Source: Chitinophaga varians
Lineage (GTDB): Bacteria > Bacteroidota > Bacteroidia > Chitinophagales > Chitinophagaceae
Assembly (NCBI RefSeq): GCF_012641275.1
Contig: NZ_JABAIA010000002.1
Location: 558,001 to 622,000 of the forward strand
Length of the DNA stretch: 64,000 bases
Direction: 5' to 3'
The notes under the pieces were generated by a model that saw only the letters and a program-made list of their open reading frames with translations, had not been told where the DNA came from and did not search any database. Position numbers and translations under genes: made by a program. Below, piece by piece: positions 8,059 to 16,292 of this stretch (the first letter of the stretch is position 1; each line of letters starts with the position of its first letter).

Positions 8059-9732
8059 ATGATACCTGCCATCCTGATATATCTGCTCAAAGCCAATATA
8101 GCGCTGACCTTGTTTTTTCTGGCTTACTGGCTGGGCTTGAGGCGACTGACCTTTTATACGCTTAATCGTGTATTTCTGCTGTCGGGCATCGTCTGTTCTT
8201 CCCTGTTCCCGCTGGTATCTGTCAATACGTTTGTAGAGCGGCATGAAACCATTGCAGGCGGCATCGCCTACCTGCCGGACCTCAGCGCGTTAACAGCCCC
8301 GGCTGAACAGTTTTCCGTGTGGACGCTGCTCGTGTACCTCTTCTGGGCGGGGGTAACAGCGATGACTATACGCCTCGCGATACAACTGCTGTCTTTGTGG
8401 AAAATACACCGCCGCTCCAGCCCCGCCACCGTTGATGGCGTAACGGTCAGAGCTGTAAAACAACAGGTGAACCCGTTTTCTTTCTTCCGCCATATCTATA
8501 TCAATCCTGCGCTTCATCAGCCGGAAGAAAGACAGGGAATTCTCTGCCATGAAAAAGTACACGTTCAACAATGGCACAGTGCAGATGTTGTGTTGGGTGA
8601 ACTGAATAATATCTTCTACTGGTTCAACCCCGGTGCATGGCTGATGAAAACGGCCATCCGCGAGAACCTGGAATTCATTACCGACCGCTGTCTGTTAAGA
8701 CAGGGCGTAGACAAAAAAGCCTATCAATACAGCCTGATAAAAGTTAGTGGGATCCCATATGCGACGGCCATCGCAAACAATTTTAATTTCTCACATTTAA
8801 AAAACAGGATCATTATGATGAACAGGAAACAATCATCCACTATCCAGTTGGTTCGCTATGTGGCCCTGGGCGCAGTAGTGGGAGGCGTGGTATTGTCGCT
8901 GAACTACAGCAAGGTTTCCGCAACCCCGTCACAAGAGGAGAAAACCGCGGCCGGTCAACCCATAGTCGTGGAAGTACCTAAGGAAGCTCCCATACAAAAA
9001 AACGGTTCCAACATCAACGTCGCCATGGACACAGCTACTCCTTCCGCCAAAAACACACCACCTAAAACCAGCAACAAACCTGCCCCGGTTCCGCAACCTG
9101 ATGCCGATCCTGCTCCTGTACAACAAGTGGCGCCGGTTGTTATCGTAAGAGGTTCCGCAGAGCCCGGACCGGTTATCCTTTTGAACGACAGGCTGATCAG
9201 CAAAGCTGAAATGGGTTCGCTCCCGCCGGACGACATTGAATCTGTCAACGTATTTAAAGGCGCCATTATCACTGATGAAGTAATTGCCCAATATGGTGAA
9301 GATGCCCGCAACGGTATTGTGGCGATTTATACCAAACCCTGGTTAGCTTCCTCCAATAATAAAAAACGTTTTGGTGGTATTATAACGACCGCTGTTGCCG
9401 GCAAAGCCACTACTGTCACTGCCGGTCAGGGCCAGGTAACAAGTGTGCGTAATACTGCCACAGGCGCCGTTTTTGTAGCTACCAACAGCTATTCAGCTGG
9501 TTCAGCTACTGCTACTTCCGGTTCTGTTTCTACCAGCAGTTCTGTATCTGCCAGCAGCTCAACTGGAGGCAGCGGTTCCGCCAAAACAGAGACAATTGTA
9601 CTGCTCGGCCATCCAACAAAAGGCACGGTTGAAAAAGTGTCTACTGGCGGTAAAAACGAGGAAATCATCGTCATCGGCAGAGCAGCAGAAAAAGGTACGG
9701 TGGAGAAAAAAGTCACCACACACGAAGAATAA
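8059..9732 (+). CDS. BlaR1-like M56 metallopeptidase with C-terminal TonB-plug-like domain
   Basis: A 557-residue membrane protease expected to sense a signal and inactivate the adjacent BlaI-type repressor. Transmembrane segments are at about 5-25, 38-55, 88-110 and 265-283. The zinc site HEKVH is at 164-168 in the cytoplasmic loop, with a downstream acidic helix ENLEFITD. There is no penicillin-binding domain. The periplasmic part has a Pro/Ala-rich linker (about 300-355), then residues about 360-426 resemble the plug of TonB-dependent receptors: an IESVNVFKG strand followed by YGEDARNGIVAIYTK. The end is Ser/Thr-rich with two copies of a KGTVEK motif. The plug-like domain may be the sensor; this is inference. 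Confidence 0.9.
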   Translation: MIPAILIYLLKANIALTLFFLAYWLGLRRLTFYTLNRVFLLSGIVCSSLFPLVSVNTFVERHETIAGGIAYLPDLSALTAPAEQFSVWTLLVYLFWAGVTAMTIRLAIQLLSLWKIHRRSSPATVDGVTVRAVKQQVNPFSFFRHIYINPALHQPEERQGILCHEKVHVQQWHSADVVLGELNNIFYWFNPGAWLMKTAIRENLEFITDRCLLRQGVDKKAYQYSLIKVSGIPYATAIANNFNFSHLKNRIIMMNRKQSSTIQLVRYVALGAVVGGVVLSLNYSKVSATPSQEEKTAAGQPIVVEVPKEAPIQKNGSNINVAMDTATPSAKNTPPKTSNKPAPVPQPDADPAPVQQVAPVVIVRGSAEPGPVILLNDRLISKAEMGSLPPDDIESVNVFKGAIITDEVIAQYGEDARNGIVAIYTKPWLASSNNKKRFGGIITTAVAGKATTVTAGQGQVTSVRNTATGAVFVATNSYSAGSATATSGSVSTSSSVSASSSTGGSGSAKTETIVLLGHPTKGTVEKVSTGGKNEEIIVIGRAAEKGTVEKKVTTHEE

Positions 9733-9784
9733 AGCAGTCCAAGTGCCGATAAATGAGAAGTAGAGGCAATACTGTTTATGTTAG

Positions 9785-9818
9785 CAAAAAGCCACGGTTC
9801 GCCACCGTGGCATTTTTG
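9785..9818 (+). terminator. Rho-independent terminator after the BlaI-M56 pair
   Basis: A perfect 7-bp stem, GCCACGG and CCGTGGC (9791-9811), is preceded by an A-run and followed by TTTTT, so it may work in both directions. Confidence 0.8.
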
Positions 9819-9880
9819 TTGGAAGACAACTTTCTCCGGGCCTCAACGTTATATTAAAGCACCCGGATAAATTGTTGTGT

Positions 9881-10339
9881 ATGTTACAGAAAGGCAATAA
9901 AGCACCCGATTTTACGCTCGCGGCGTCTCCGGACAAAAAGATAACGCTTTCAGACCTCCGGGGAAAAAATGTAATATTGGCATTCTATCCCGCAGACTGG
10001 AGCCCGGTGTGCAGCGATCAGATGGCGTTGTATAACGAAATGCTTCGTTTTTTTGAACGCCACAATGCTGTGCTCTTTGGTATCTCAGTAGACGGGGAAT
10101 GGTGTCATAAGGCTTTTGCAAAGGACAGGAACCTGCATTTCGACCTGCTGGCCGACTTTGAACCAAAAGGAGCTGTCTCCCGGCAATATGGTGTTTATAA
10201 GGATGGTGTCAGCCAGCGTGCGCTGTTTGTCATTGATGATCAAGGGGTGATACAATGGAGCTATCTGTCACCCATCGGCGAAAATCCGGGCGCTGACGGC
10301 ATTCTGCAGGCATTGGAAACGATGGCGAAAACTGCCTGA
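9881..10339 (+). CDS. Peroxiredoxin (AhpC/TSA family, AhpE/Bcp-like)
   Basis: A 152-residue cytoplasmic thiol peroxidase. The peroxidatic cysteine lies in WSPVCSDQ, a variant of the usual P-x-x-x-T/S-x-x-C loop; a second cysteine in GEWCHKAF might resolve the disulfide. The order of strand and helix motifs (APDFTLAAS, LAFYPADW, LFGISVDG, ALFVIDDQG) is typical of the family. An upstream in-frame TTG at 9872 exists, but the ATG at 9881 (MLQKGNKAPDF) is preferred. The next gene, a DsbA-like thioredoxin-fold protein, may share redox physiology. Confidence 0.9.
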   Translation: MLQKGNKAPDFTLAASPDKKITLSDLRGKNVILAFYPADWSPVCSDQMALYNEMLRFFERHNAVLFGISVDGEWCHKAFAKDRNLHFDLLADFEPKGAVSRQYGVYKDGVSQRALFVIDDQGVIQWSYLSPIGENPGADGILQALETMAKTA

Positions 10340-10344
10340 TGCCC

Positions 10345-10369
10345 TTCGTAATTCGTAACTCGTAATTCT
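10345..10369. repeat. Single array of TTCGTAATT-type units
   Basis: Three adjoining units close to TTCGTAATTCGTAACTCG fill most of the 35-bp gap between the peroxiredoxin and the DsbA-like gene. They are the same unit as in the 38-bp inverted repeat at 4781-4906, but only one arm is seen here. Confidence 0.75.
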
Positions 10370-10374
10370 CCTTT

Positions 10375-10875
10375 ATGCTTACACCTCCCATTACCAGCCG
10401 TGACCACGTCACCGGTAACCAACAAGGCCCCACGGAGATTGTGGAGTATGGCGACTTTCAATGCCCCTATTGTGGAGAAGCTTTTGGGGTGGTCCGCGAT
10501 ATGTTGCAGGCGCTCAGTAATATCAAATTTGTTTTCCGCCATTTTCCGCTGGCGGAATCGCATGAATATGCCATGGACGCGGCATTGGCCGCAGAAGCCG
10601 CAGCCCGCCAGCAACAGTTCTGGCAAATGCATGATGCCCTTTACCTGCACCAGCAGGAACTTTCCGATACCCTGTTCCCTGAACTGGCCAAACAGCTGCA
10701 GCTCAACCTGGAGCAGTTTCAGGAAGACATGCAGGACAACCTGCTCGTCAGCAAAGTGGAAGCCGATTTTGAAAGCGGCATCCGTAGCGGCGTCAATGGC
10801 ACGCCTACCTTTTTTATCAATGGGAAACGGTTTAACGGTGATTACCGCAACCTACTGGCGGCCGTTCGACACTGA
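10375..10875 (+). CDS. DsbA-family thioredoxin-fold protein, cytoplasmic
   Basis: A 166-residue protein with the redox motif CPYC (Cys30, Cys33) in EYGDFQCPYCGEAF, an inserted helical region, and the cis-proline loop NGTPTFFINGKRF near the end. It resembles the DsbA/DsbG/FrnE-like proteins annotated as thioredoxin-domain proteins in Bacteroidota. No signal peptide is visible, so it probably acts in the cytoplasm. Its last 24 bases overlap the 3' end of the convergent FGE-like gene on the other strand. Confidence 0.88.
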   Translation: MLTPPITSRDHVTGNQQGPTEIVEYGDFQCPYCGEAFGVVRDMLQALSNIKFVFRHFPLAESHEYAMDAALAAEAAARQQQFWQMHDALYLHQQELSDTLFPELAKQLQLNLEQFQEDMQDNLLVSKVEADFESGIRSGVNGTPTFFINGKRFNGDYRNLLAAVRH

Positions 10876-11916
10876 CTTCACACAACGAAAACCCAGATTG
10901 GCAAGCCCTGATTCCGGAGTGGTCTTCATTCTGGCAGATACCCGGTAACCCCGGCAATACTCATCACTGCACATGTAAGAACCTCCGCGGATCACGTGTT
11001 TTTGCTGCCCCGGGTCCTCAGGATCATAACCTTTGGCCGGTCCGGCAGGATTGGCAGCGTCTTTTTCCACCTGCGCATAATAGCTGGCATCATACAGATC
11101 TGCCACCCATTCCCACACATTGCCGGCCATATCGTACAATTGATAACCGTTAGGCTTATACGATTTTACCGGTGCGGTACCGGAAAAGCCATCGGTAGTA
11201 GTCTTATCATAGGGGAAATGCCCATTCCAGGTGTTGGCTTTAGGTTTGCCGGCAGTAAGCGCTTCATCGCCCCAGGGATACACCTGGTTGGAAAGACCGC
11301 CCCTGGCGGCATATTCCCATTCTGCCTCCGTAGGCAGGCGTTTGCCGGCCCATTTGGCATAAGCCTGGGCATCGGTCCAGGAGACCTGTGTAACGGGATG
11401 ATCTTCCCTGCCTTTGATATCGCTGCCAGGACCTTCAGGATGTTGCCAGCTGGCACCGGCAACAAAACTCCACCATTGTGATACGTCATTCAGCGGCACA
11501 CGGTGGTCCGGTGGGGTAAACACCAGCGCTCCGGCCGCCAGCATGCTGCTGTCAGGCTCCGGTGAGCCCGGCGGCAGACTGGCCATCAGCTCTTCTTTGG
11601 AGATAGGCTTCTCAGCGGTGGTCACATAACCGGTGGCAGTGACGAAAGCGGCAAATTCCCGGTTGGTCACCTCGTGTTCGTCCATCCAGAAACTGTCTAC
11701 TTTCACGGTATGTTTGGGATATTCGTCAGGCATGCCGGTGCTGTCGTCCGCACCCATGCTGAAACTGCCGCCAGGTATCAATACCATGCGGTTTAAGGTG
11801 TCCGGCCCGCTGGCAACTGTTGCCACCGAATCCTGCTGAACGGGTGCTTTGCTGCCGCTTCCACAGGCGGCTATCGCCGCTGTCATCATACTGAGATATA
11901 TCAAATGCCTGGTCAT
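10852..11916 (-). CDS. Formylglycine-generating-enzyme-like lipoprotein (SUMF1 family)
   Basis: FGE oxidises a cysteine in sulfatases to formylglycine. This protein has the FGE-sulfatase fold over nearly its whole length, and near the end both cysteines of the true enzyme, Cys316 and Cys321, in GGSYMCSDEYCRGYR, followed by the TPESGLANLGFRC segment that closely resembles human SUMF1. Most bacterial members of the superfamily lack this pair, so catalysis is plausible. The N-terminus is a lipoprotein signal with lipobox AIAAC (Cys18), which would put it outside the cytoplasm. The frame can be extended to a GTG at 11946, but the ATG at 11916 gives a compact signal peptide. No C-x-P-x-R sulfatase lies nearby. 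Confidence 0.88.
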   Translation of the reverse strand: MTRHLIYLSMMTAAIAACGSGSKAPVQQDSVATVASGPDTLNRMVLIPGGSFSMGADDSTGMPDEYPKHTVKVDSFWMDEHEVTNREFAAFVTATGYVTTAEKPISKEELMASLPPGSPEPDSSMLAAGALVFTPPDHRVPLNDVSQWWSFVAGASWQHPEGPGSDIKGREDHPVTQVSWTDAQAYAKWAGKRLPTEAEWEYAARGGLSNQVYPWGDEALTAGKPKANTWNGHFPYDKTTTDGFSGTAPVKSYKPNGYQLYDMAGNVWEWVADLYDASYYAQVEKDAANPAGPAKGYDPEDPGQQKHVIRGGSYMCSDEYCRGYRVSARMKTTPESGLANLGFRCVKSVSNGRQ

Positions 11917-12074
11917 CTTCACAAAATAAGAAAAGTTTTTTCTCACAAGGGAATAATGTGAGCAAGGGTTTTCCGGGGAAAGCAGTTAACAATAAAATAA
12001 TGATTTTTTTACGTAAACTATTGTAAACTGCATGCTGATCGGGTGCAGCCCGACTGCACTTTTATTCAGCTAAT

Positions 12075-13439
12075 ATGCAACAATCGGCCATCCCTTTCAC
12101 CCGGAAGGATTTCGGGGATGATTTTCTGTGGGGCGTTACTATTTCTGCGTTTCAGAACGAAGGCGCACACGACTTCGACGGCAAAGGGCCTTCCATCTGG
12201 GACACCTTCTCCCGCCGCAAAGGAAAAATCCGCGATAAAACACATGCACAGGTGGCGTGCGATTTCTATAACCGTTATACACAGGATATCCTGCTGGCAA
12301 AAATGCTGGGCTTCAGTGTGTTCCGCTTCTCCCTGTCATGGGCCAGGATCATTCCCGGCGGCACCGGCGCTGTTAACCAGGCAGGTATTGATTTTTACCA
12401 CCGGGTGATAGACGCCTGCCTGGAGCTGGGACTGGAGCCATATGTGACCCTGTACCACTGGGACCTGCCACAGGCGCTGGAAAACAAAGGAGGATGGTGC
12501 CACCGCGGGGTGGTGTTTGCCTTTGAAAACTATGTAAGGGTATGTACCCGCGCTTTTGGCAACAAAGTGAAAAACTGGATCATCCTGAACGAACCATTCG
12601 GCTTCACGGCATTGGGATATATGCTGGGCGTGCATGCACCGGGAAAGATAGGCCTGTCCTGGTTTCTGCCGGCAGTGCACCACGCGGTGATGGCACAGGC
12701 GGAAGGCGGCCGTGTGGTAAGGGAGGAGGTGGCAGGCGCCAATATCGGTACGGCCCTGTCCTGCTCGCAGATCATCCCGTTTACCAATAATGAAAAAGAT
12801 TTGCAGGCTGCCCGCAAGGCAGATGCGCTGTTTAACCGCATGTTCCTGGAACCCTCGCTGGGCATGGGTTATCCGGTAGATGATTTCCCGCTGTTGAAAC
12901 GCATTGGCAGAAGATATGCGCTGTGGCGCGACTGGGACAAGCTGGCTTTTGACTTCGATTTTATCGGGGTGCAGAATTATTTCCCGCTGGTGGTGAAATA
13001 CAATGCTTTTATGCCGGTGGTCAACATATCGGAAGTGAAGCCCCGCGCCCGCAATGTGCCTGTCACCGCGCTGGGATGGGAAATCAACGGCAACGGCCTG
13101 TATGAAGTGCTCAAACAGTTCTCCGCCTATGACAAGGTGAAGAAGCTGATCGTCACAGAGGGCGGCGCCGCTTTCCCCGATGTACGCGCGGAAGACGGCG
13201 CCATTCGTGACACAGACCGTATCCGGTATTTCGCTGAATATCTCGGTGGAGTGCTCAAAGCCAAAAGGGAAGGCATTCCGGTAGAGGGATATTTCGCCTG
13301 GACACTCACTGACAACTTTGAATGGGCGGAAGGATACCGCGCCCGCTTCGGATTAGTACATATCAATTTTGAAACGCAACAGCGTACCATTAAAGACTCC
13401 GGCTACTGGTTCCGGGAACTGTTACAGCCCGATGCCTGA
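12075..13439 (+). CDS. Glycoside hydrolase family 1 (beta-glucosidase-like)
   Basis: A 454-residue GH1 retaining glycosidase. The acid/base glutamate is Glu173 in ILNEPFGF, and the nucleophile is Glu362 in IVTEGGAAF, where the common motif is TENG. The sugar-binding N-terminal motif reads FLWGVTISAFQNEGA, with Asn in place of the usual Ile after Gln. The DNFEWAEGY aglycone/phosphate-loop segment is present without phospho-sugar residues obvious. No signal peptide is seen, so it should act on imported glucosides in the cytoplasm. Its stop abuts the stop of the convergent outer-membrane protein gene. Confidence 0.93.
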   Translation: MQQSAIPFTRKDFGDDFLWGVTISAFQNEGAHDFDGKGPSIWDTFSRRKGKIRDKTHAQVACDFYNRYTQDILLAKMLGFSVFRFSLSWARIIPGGTGAVNQAGIDFYHRVIDACLELGLEPYVTLYHWDLPQALENKGGWCHRGVVFAFENYVRVCTRAFGNKVKNWIILNEPFGFTALGYMLGVHAPGKIGLSWFLPAVHHAVMAQAEGGRVVREEVAGANIGTALSCSQIIPFTNNEKDLQAARKADALFNRMFLEPSLGMGYPVDDFPLLKRIGRRYALWRDWDKLAFDFDFIGVQNYFPLVVKYNAFMPVVNISEVKPRARNVPVTALGWEINGNGLYEVLKQFSAYDKVKKLIVTEGGAAFPDVRAEDGAIRDTDRIRYFAEYLGGVLKAKREGIPVEGYFAWTLTDNFEWAEGYRARFGLVHINFETQQRTIKDSGYWFRELLQPDA

Positions 13440-14675
13440 TTATTGGTTCAGCCGCTTCAGGAACCAGATATCACGCAGGCTGAAGTTAAATACCGCATTC
13501 ACATATGTTTCCTTGATCAACCCGTTGCTGGTGCTGCCCCGCTGCCCGGCTTCCAGGCCTATGTAGTAACGCAACTGCCCCGTTTTGCTGGGAAGTGAAG
13601 CGCCCAGCGTACCGGACACATCGTGTATGGTGGTGTTTTTGATCACCAGCGGGGACTTGTTGTAACTGAAGCCTGCCTGAAGTATCAGCCCTTCTATAGG
13701 CCGGTTGTAATATTGCCGGCTCATGGCGTATTCTATGCCGGTGGAAAACCGTTGCCCGTCCTGATAGTAATAGTTCAGCCCTTTGTCATTGAGCGTATTC
13801 CACTGCTGATGACGGTAATCTGCCACCCAGGTAATGGTGCCGTTAGTGAGGGAGAGGCCGCCGCCAAATTCGGCCGGCAGCGTGAAGGAGCCAGGGGCCA
13901 ATTGTTCAGTATAATAAGGCACATTGTCCTGGTTGACGATGTTGAGTTTCTGTTGCAGCTTCATGTGTGTTTCGAAGCGGTAGGTGGCGCCGAGGCCCAG
14001 TTGCCAGTCTTTGGACACTTTGGTCACATACTGCGCGCCCGCAGTGAAATTGGGCTTAAAGGTGTACTGGTTGTGCTGTGTGGCCAGTGAGTCGGAGCCT
14101 ACGGTCTGACTGATATCTATAGGGCCGAACAGGAAGCCGGTAGACACGCCGACAGAGAAATGTTTGTTGAGCTGAAACCCGTTGGAGATATAAGCCCTGT
14201 TTAATCCGCCGGTGCCGGTGGTGGTGGCTGTCACCGGATTGCCGGTGCCGGTAATGAACTGATTGTTGAGCAGTTTATAATCTACCGTGCTGAATGGTGT
14301 AATGCCTGCGCCGATGCCCCACCAGCGGGCCGCTTTGAAGCCGAGGGCCAGCCGTTTGAAATTGAGGTCGCTGGCTGTTTGTGTTACTTTGTCACCGGAA
14401 TAGTTGAGGTACTGCGCTTTCAGTGATACGTCGAACATAAAGTTTTGTGTCGGCAGCGCGCTATAGGAGGCCGGATTTTGCTCGTTCAGGTAGCCGCTGT
14501 TGCGCCGGCCTATGCCGGTGCTGCCGAGGCCGAAATTGCGGCTGTAATCCCTTGTTTCGAGATCGCCAATGCCATAGGCGGTATAAATGGAATTGAGGCC
14601 GTGTTGTGCTTTTGCTGCGCCGGCGAGAAGCAGCAGCGCGGTCACACAGGTATATATTTTTTTGCGCATAGTCAT
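13440..14675 (-). CDS. Putative outer-membrane beta-barrel protein
   Basis: A 411-residue protein with a signal peptide (AGAAKA-QHG, residue 23) and alternating aromatic and hydrophobic strands, for example FMFDVSLKAQYLNYSG, WQLGLGATYRFETHM and TYVNAVFNFSLRDIWF, typical of Bacteroidota outer-membrane barrels. The N-terminal segment YGIGDLETRDY...GLGSTGIGRRNSGYLNEQNPAS resembles the plug-like start of FadL/PorV-type proteins. Substrate unknown. It starts 5 bp after the DUF4270 lipoprotein gene, so the two are one transcription unit. Confidence 0.75.
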   Translation of the reverse strand: MTMRKKIYTCVTALLLLAGAAKAQHGLNSIYTAYGIGDLETRDYSRNFGLGSTGIGRRNSGYLNEQNPASYSALPTQNFMFDVSLKAQYLNYSGDKVTQTASDLNFKRLALGFKAARWWGIGAGITPFSTVDYKLLNNQFITGTGNPVTATTTGTGGLNRAYISNGFQLNKHFSVGVSTGFLFGPIDISQTVGSDSLATQHNQYTFKPNFTAGAQYVTKVSKDWQLGLGATYRFETHMKLQQKLNIVNQDNVPYYTEQLAPGSFTLPAEFGGGLSLTNGTITWVADYRHQQWNTLNDKGLNYYYQDGQRFSTGIEYAMSRQYYNRPIEGLILQAGFSYNKSPLVIKNTTIHDVSGTLGASLPSKTGQLRYYIGLEAGQRGSTSNGLIKETYVNAVFNFSLRDIWFLKRLNQ

Positions 14676-14680
14676 GTCCG

Positions 14681-16051
14681 TTATTTATACAGCAGGTAAT
14701 AGACCTGTACCTTGATTTTTTTCCTGGGAGCCTGCTGGTCGTTGATCACCAGTCTGTCGAAACTGTTTCTGCCGGCGCCCCCCGGCGTGGTGAGAAACAG
14801 CCCGCGTGCGCCGTTGTCGTCGGCGGTGAGCTGTGTATTGCAGTAGTTGGTGATATCGTAGGAATAGTAGGTGTTCTCATTATACTGGTTGTCTACCGTG
14901 AGGCTGCCATAGGAAAGGGTGTCGGTCACGGTGTTGGTCTTGTCCACCTGGCACAGGGCCACCCTGGCGGGTATCTGGCTGCTACCGTTGAAGGTGCCGG
15001 CGGCGGGATAGACGGTGAGTATCACTTTCATGATTTTAAAAAACTGCCCCAGCTGTTGCATGTTTTTGAGATAAGGGAGATCGATGCGGGTCCCTATGCC
15101 GGTCAGTGATTGCGTGAAAGACATATTGCCGGTGGCGGAAGAAGGGAGCTCCCTGACCGGCACCTGTAATTTTTCCAAAGGCGTACCGCTGCGGTTGGCC
15201 GTGACCTGGTTGAACTGCAGCTCGCTGGCATTCATCTTAAAATCAACATACTTCACCGTCGTGACGATCTCGTTGATGTGATAATACAGGCGCATAGTCA
15301 GCGAGGTGTCCTGTGCCAGGAAAGTCATCAGGGCGGCGCTGCCGGGGCCGGGCACTATTTTCAGGCCACGGAAAAAATCCAGGAAGTTGGGCCCGGCGCT
15401 GACTTCCGGGCTTTTGTCGCGCAGCATGGTGAATAACTGGCTGCCCAGCGCATCGGACAAGGGAATGCTCACGCTCTTGTCCGTCTTGGGCCGGATAATA
15501 CCGGAGAATGTTCCCAGCGGTGTGTTTTCTGTGGCGAAGCTGCTGTTGTTATATAGGCTATAGAAGGTTTTGGCGAACTGGATGGTCTGCGTTACCCGGT
15601 ATACCTGCAGGCTTTGCGGCTGAAGGGAATCGCCGGCAATATAACCGGAAGGGCGCAGGATGAGCCGCAGGGAATCGAAAGCGGAGCCGTTGGCGGGTAT
15701 GTCATATCCTGTAGGTTGTATCACCTGAAAGTAAGAACCGGCGGTAACGGACCCCAGGTAAGGGTCTGACTTAGTGCCTATCAGCAAAAGGCCGGAACCG
15801 GAGGTAGGCACGGAGTCATACAGGATGGTCTTCATGGCCACTGACAGCGTGTCGGTAAGGATATAATCGGTTTGCTGGTTGTCCACCACATTATCATAGG
15901 AGAAACCTGCTTTCTGACAGGCGGCTATCCCGGCCAGCAATACCAATAACAGCATATATCTTATGCTGCGTAGCTGCCTTGCGCCTTTGCGTGAAACAAA
16001 AAACCTTTGCTTCCCTTTTATTTCTCTGCGTGAAAAAAAATCGTTGTTCAT
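14681..16051 (-). CDS. DUF4270 family lipoprotein
   Basis: A 456-residue predicted lipoprotein of the DUF4270 family, which is widespread in Bacteroidota and of unknown function. The lipobox LLAGIAACQKAG places the lipid cysteine at residue 45. The body is beta-rich with the family's TDTLSVAMKTILYDSVPTS region after the lipobox. The start is uncertain: ATG at 16051 is used, a TTG at 16102 extends the frame, and an internal Met (15955) would give only a 12-residue signal. The first 45 codons overlap a repeat-like stretch (15966-16040), so the annotated N-terminus may be partly accidental. It is upstream of, and probably co-transcribed with, the barrel protein. Confidence 0.8.
   Translation of the reverse strand: MNNDFFSRREIKGKQRFFVSRKGARQLRSIRYMLLLVLLAGIAACQKAGFSYDNVVDNQQTDYILTDTLSVAMKTILYDSVPTSGSGLLLIGTKSDPYLGSVTAGSYFQVIQPTGYDIPANGSAFDSLRLILRPSGYIAGDSLQPQSLQVYRVTQTIQFAKTFYSLYNNSSFATENTPLGTFSGIIRPKTDKSVSIPLSDALGSQLFTMLRDKSPEVSAGPNFLDFFRGLKIVPGPGSAALMTFLAQDTSLTMRLYYHINEIVTTVKYVDFKMNASELQFNQVTANRSGTPLEKLQVPVRELPSSATGNMSFTQSLTGIGTRIDLPYLKNMQQLGQFFKIMKVILTVYPAAGTFNGSSQIPARVALCQVDKTNTVTDTLSYGSLTVDNQYNENTYYSYDITNYCNTQLTADDNGARGLFLTTPGGAGRNSFDRLVINDQQAPRKKIKVQVYYLLYK
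15966..16040. repeat. TGCGTGAAA-type direct repeat overlapping the DUF4270 5' end
   Basis: Two copies of the short motif TTTGCGTGAAAC / TCTGCGTGAAAA, with a related CTTGCGCCTTTGCG stretch, occur within 75 bases. This type of low-complexity sequence is usually intergenic in Bacteroidota, yet here it lies in frame at the beginning of the DUF4270 ORF, encoding a basic segment before the signal peptide. Confidence 0.5.
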
Positions 16052-16246
16052 GGTGCGCAATTTTAGACAGGATCGATACTTGCCGTTGCTGTAATATGCC
16101 AATGGGCATTATTCATCGATGAATCCATTGATCTGTTCTTTGTGCCGTCAAAAGCGCCCGTATCACGGCTAAACGCAAAAGATTACTGCTGGCAGATGAA
16201 AAAGCGGTATCCGTCAGCTAAAAAGAGGAGAATGTCTATTTCCTGT

Positions 16247-16275
16247 TTGCCGGAATGCTCTCACGGATAATTTTG
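16247..16275 (+). promoter_or_regulatory. Candidate Bacteroidota-type promoter for the kelch gene
   Basis: TTTG at 16247-16250 and a perfect TAnnTTTG box, TAATTTTG at 16268-16275, are separated by 17 bases, 17 bp before the kelch ATG. The spacing is slightly shorter than the usual 19-20. The rest of the 16052-16292 gap shows nothing else recognisable. Confidence 0.5.
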
Positions 16276-16292
16276 GCTACAGTAAAACGAAC

